Shown: positions 63,900 through 64,000 of the stretch, one piece after another
How the letters are laid out: each line of letters begins with the position of its first letter
Numbering within the stretch: position 1 is the first letter of the stretch
Translations under genes and position numbers: made by a program
Assembly (NCBI RefSeq): GCF_023700755.1
Contig: NZ_JAMKOJ010000001.1
Span: forward strand, 558,001-622,000
Direction of reading: 5' to 3'
Source of the DNA: Allorhizobium sonneratiae
GTDB taxonomy: Bacteria; Pseudomonadota; Alphaproteobacteria; Rhizobiales; Rhizobiaceae
DNA length: 64,000 nucleotides
The notes under the pieces: generated by a model
Database searches by the model: none
Told to the model about the DNA's origin: nothing
Seen by the model: the letters and a program-made list of their open reading frames with translations, nothing else

Positions 63900-64000
63900 A
63901 AAAAAATGTATAGCAGCTATAAGAAAATATACAATTTTTAATCTCGACCGTTGCCGTCATTGTTCTCTCCAGCGAAACCAAGGTGAGACGGCTCATGACG

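Overview
The window is a GC-rich, gene-dense chromosomal segment of an alphaproteobacterium, most likely a member of the Rhizobiaceae (Agrobacterium/Allorhizobium/Rhizobium-like). Pointers are the petA-petB-petC order for the cytochrome bc1 complex, a rhizobial-type flagellin, an OmpR/MarR pair resembling PetR/PetP, prs, rplY, pth and ychF in one neighbourhood, a perfect CtrA-type site, and short palindromic intergenic repeats of the rhizobial mosaic kind. No tRNA, rRNA, CRISPR array, prophage or insertion sequence was recognised. The content is mostly core chromosome.

Layout. 0-8.5 kb: an acetyltransferase, a metallo-beta-lactamase-fold hydrolase, and a four-gene operon of a MoxR ATPase, a DUF58 protein and two large von Willebrand-like membrane proteins (one ending in DUF4159). 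8.6-11.1 kb: DUF1285, CoA-pyrophosphatase NUDIX and CCA-adding enzyme, translationally coupled. 11.1-16.9 kb: small proteins, hemF, an unusual flagellin, an alpha/beta-hydrolase-like protein and trmL. 17-25.3 kb: two tandem ABC exporters, petABC and apt. 25.3-31.6 kb: a LysE exporter, a 956-residue soluble chemoreceptor built from near-identical 90-residue units, an AraC regulator, glutathione peroxidase and two MaoC-type dehydratases. 31.7-43.5 kb: the housekeeping genes ychF, pth, rplY and prs, interleaved with clpS, an acetyltransferase pseudogene, a binding protein plus GGDEF/EAL pair, and an aldehyde dehydrogenase module. 43.7-51.8 kb: a lipoprotein, an M24 peptidase, pgeF, a MidA-type methyltransferase, lgt, ubiK-like, a YbjN-like gene, proC and csaA. 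51.8-64 kb: a histidine kinase/OmpR/MarR operon, a second metallo-hydrolase, a cold-shock protein, an EamA transporter, aspartate aminotransferase, OpgC, a Ca2+/H+ antiporter, DUF2188 and a LysR regulator.

The most striking signals come from repeats. A composite element of about 105 bp occurs in full or in part at 11.4, 14.7, 33.6 and 49.4 kb. At 33.6 kb it has split an acetyltransferase gene: both halves can be read on either side of it. A second family, present as two 52-bp copies exactly 63 bp apart, lies in frame inside the signal-peptide region of a lipoprotein gene at 44.6 kb, so repeat DNA is apparently translated there. The chemoreceptor gene carries about 975 bp of perfect 270-bp periodicity, which suggests recent unit duplication or ongoing homogenisation.

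Functional links: petABC supplies the respiratory bc1 complex, and the MarR/OmpR/kinase operon at 51.8-54.5 kb may be its distant regulator by analogy with Rhodobacter PetP/PetR. The GGDEF/EAL protein and the orphan periplasmic binding protein downstream of it look like a ligand-sensing c-di-GMP pair comparable to MbaA/NspS. The GAF-Fis regulator, aldehyde dehydrogenase and DUF779 gene form one aldehyde-oxidation module.
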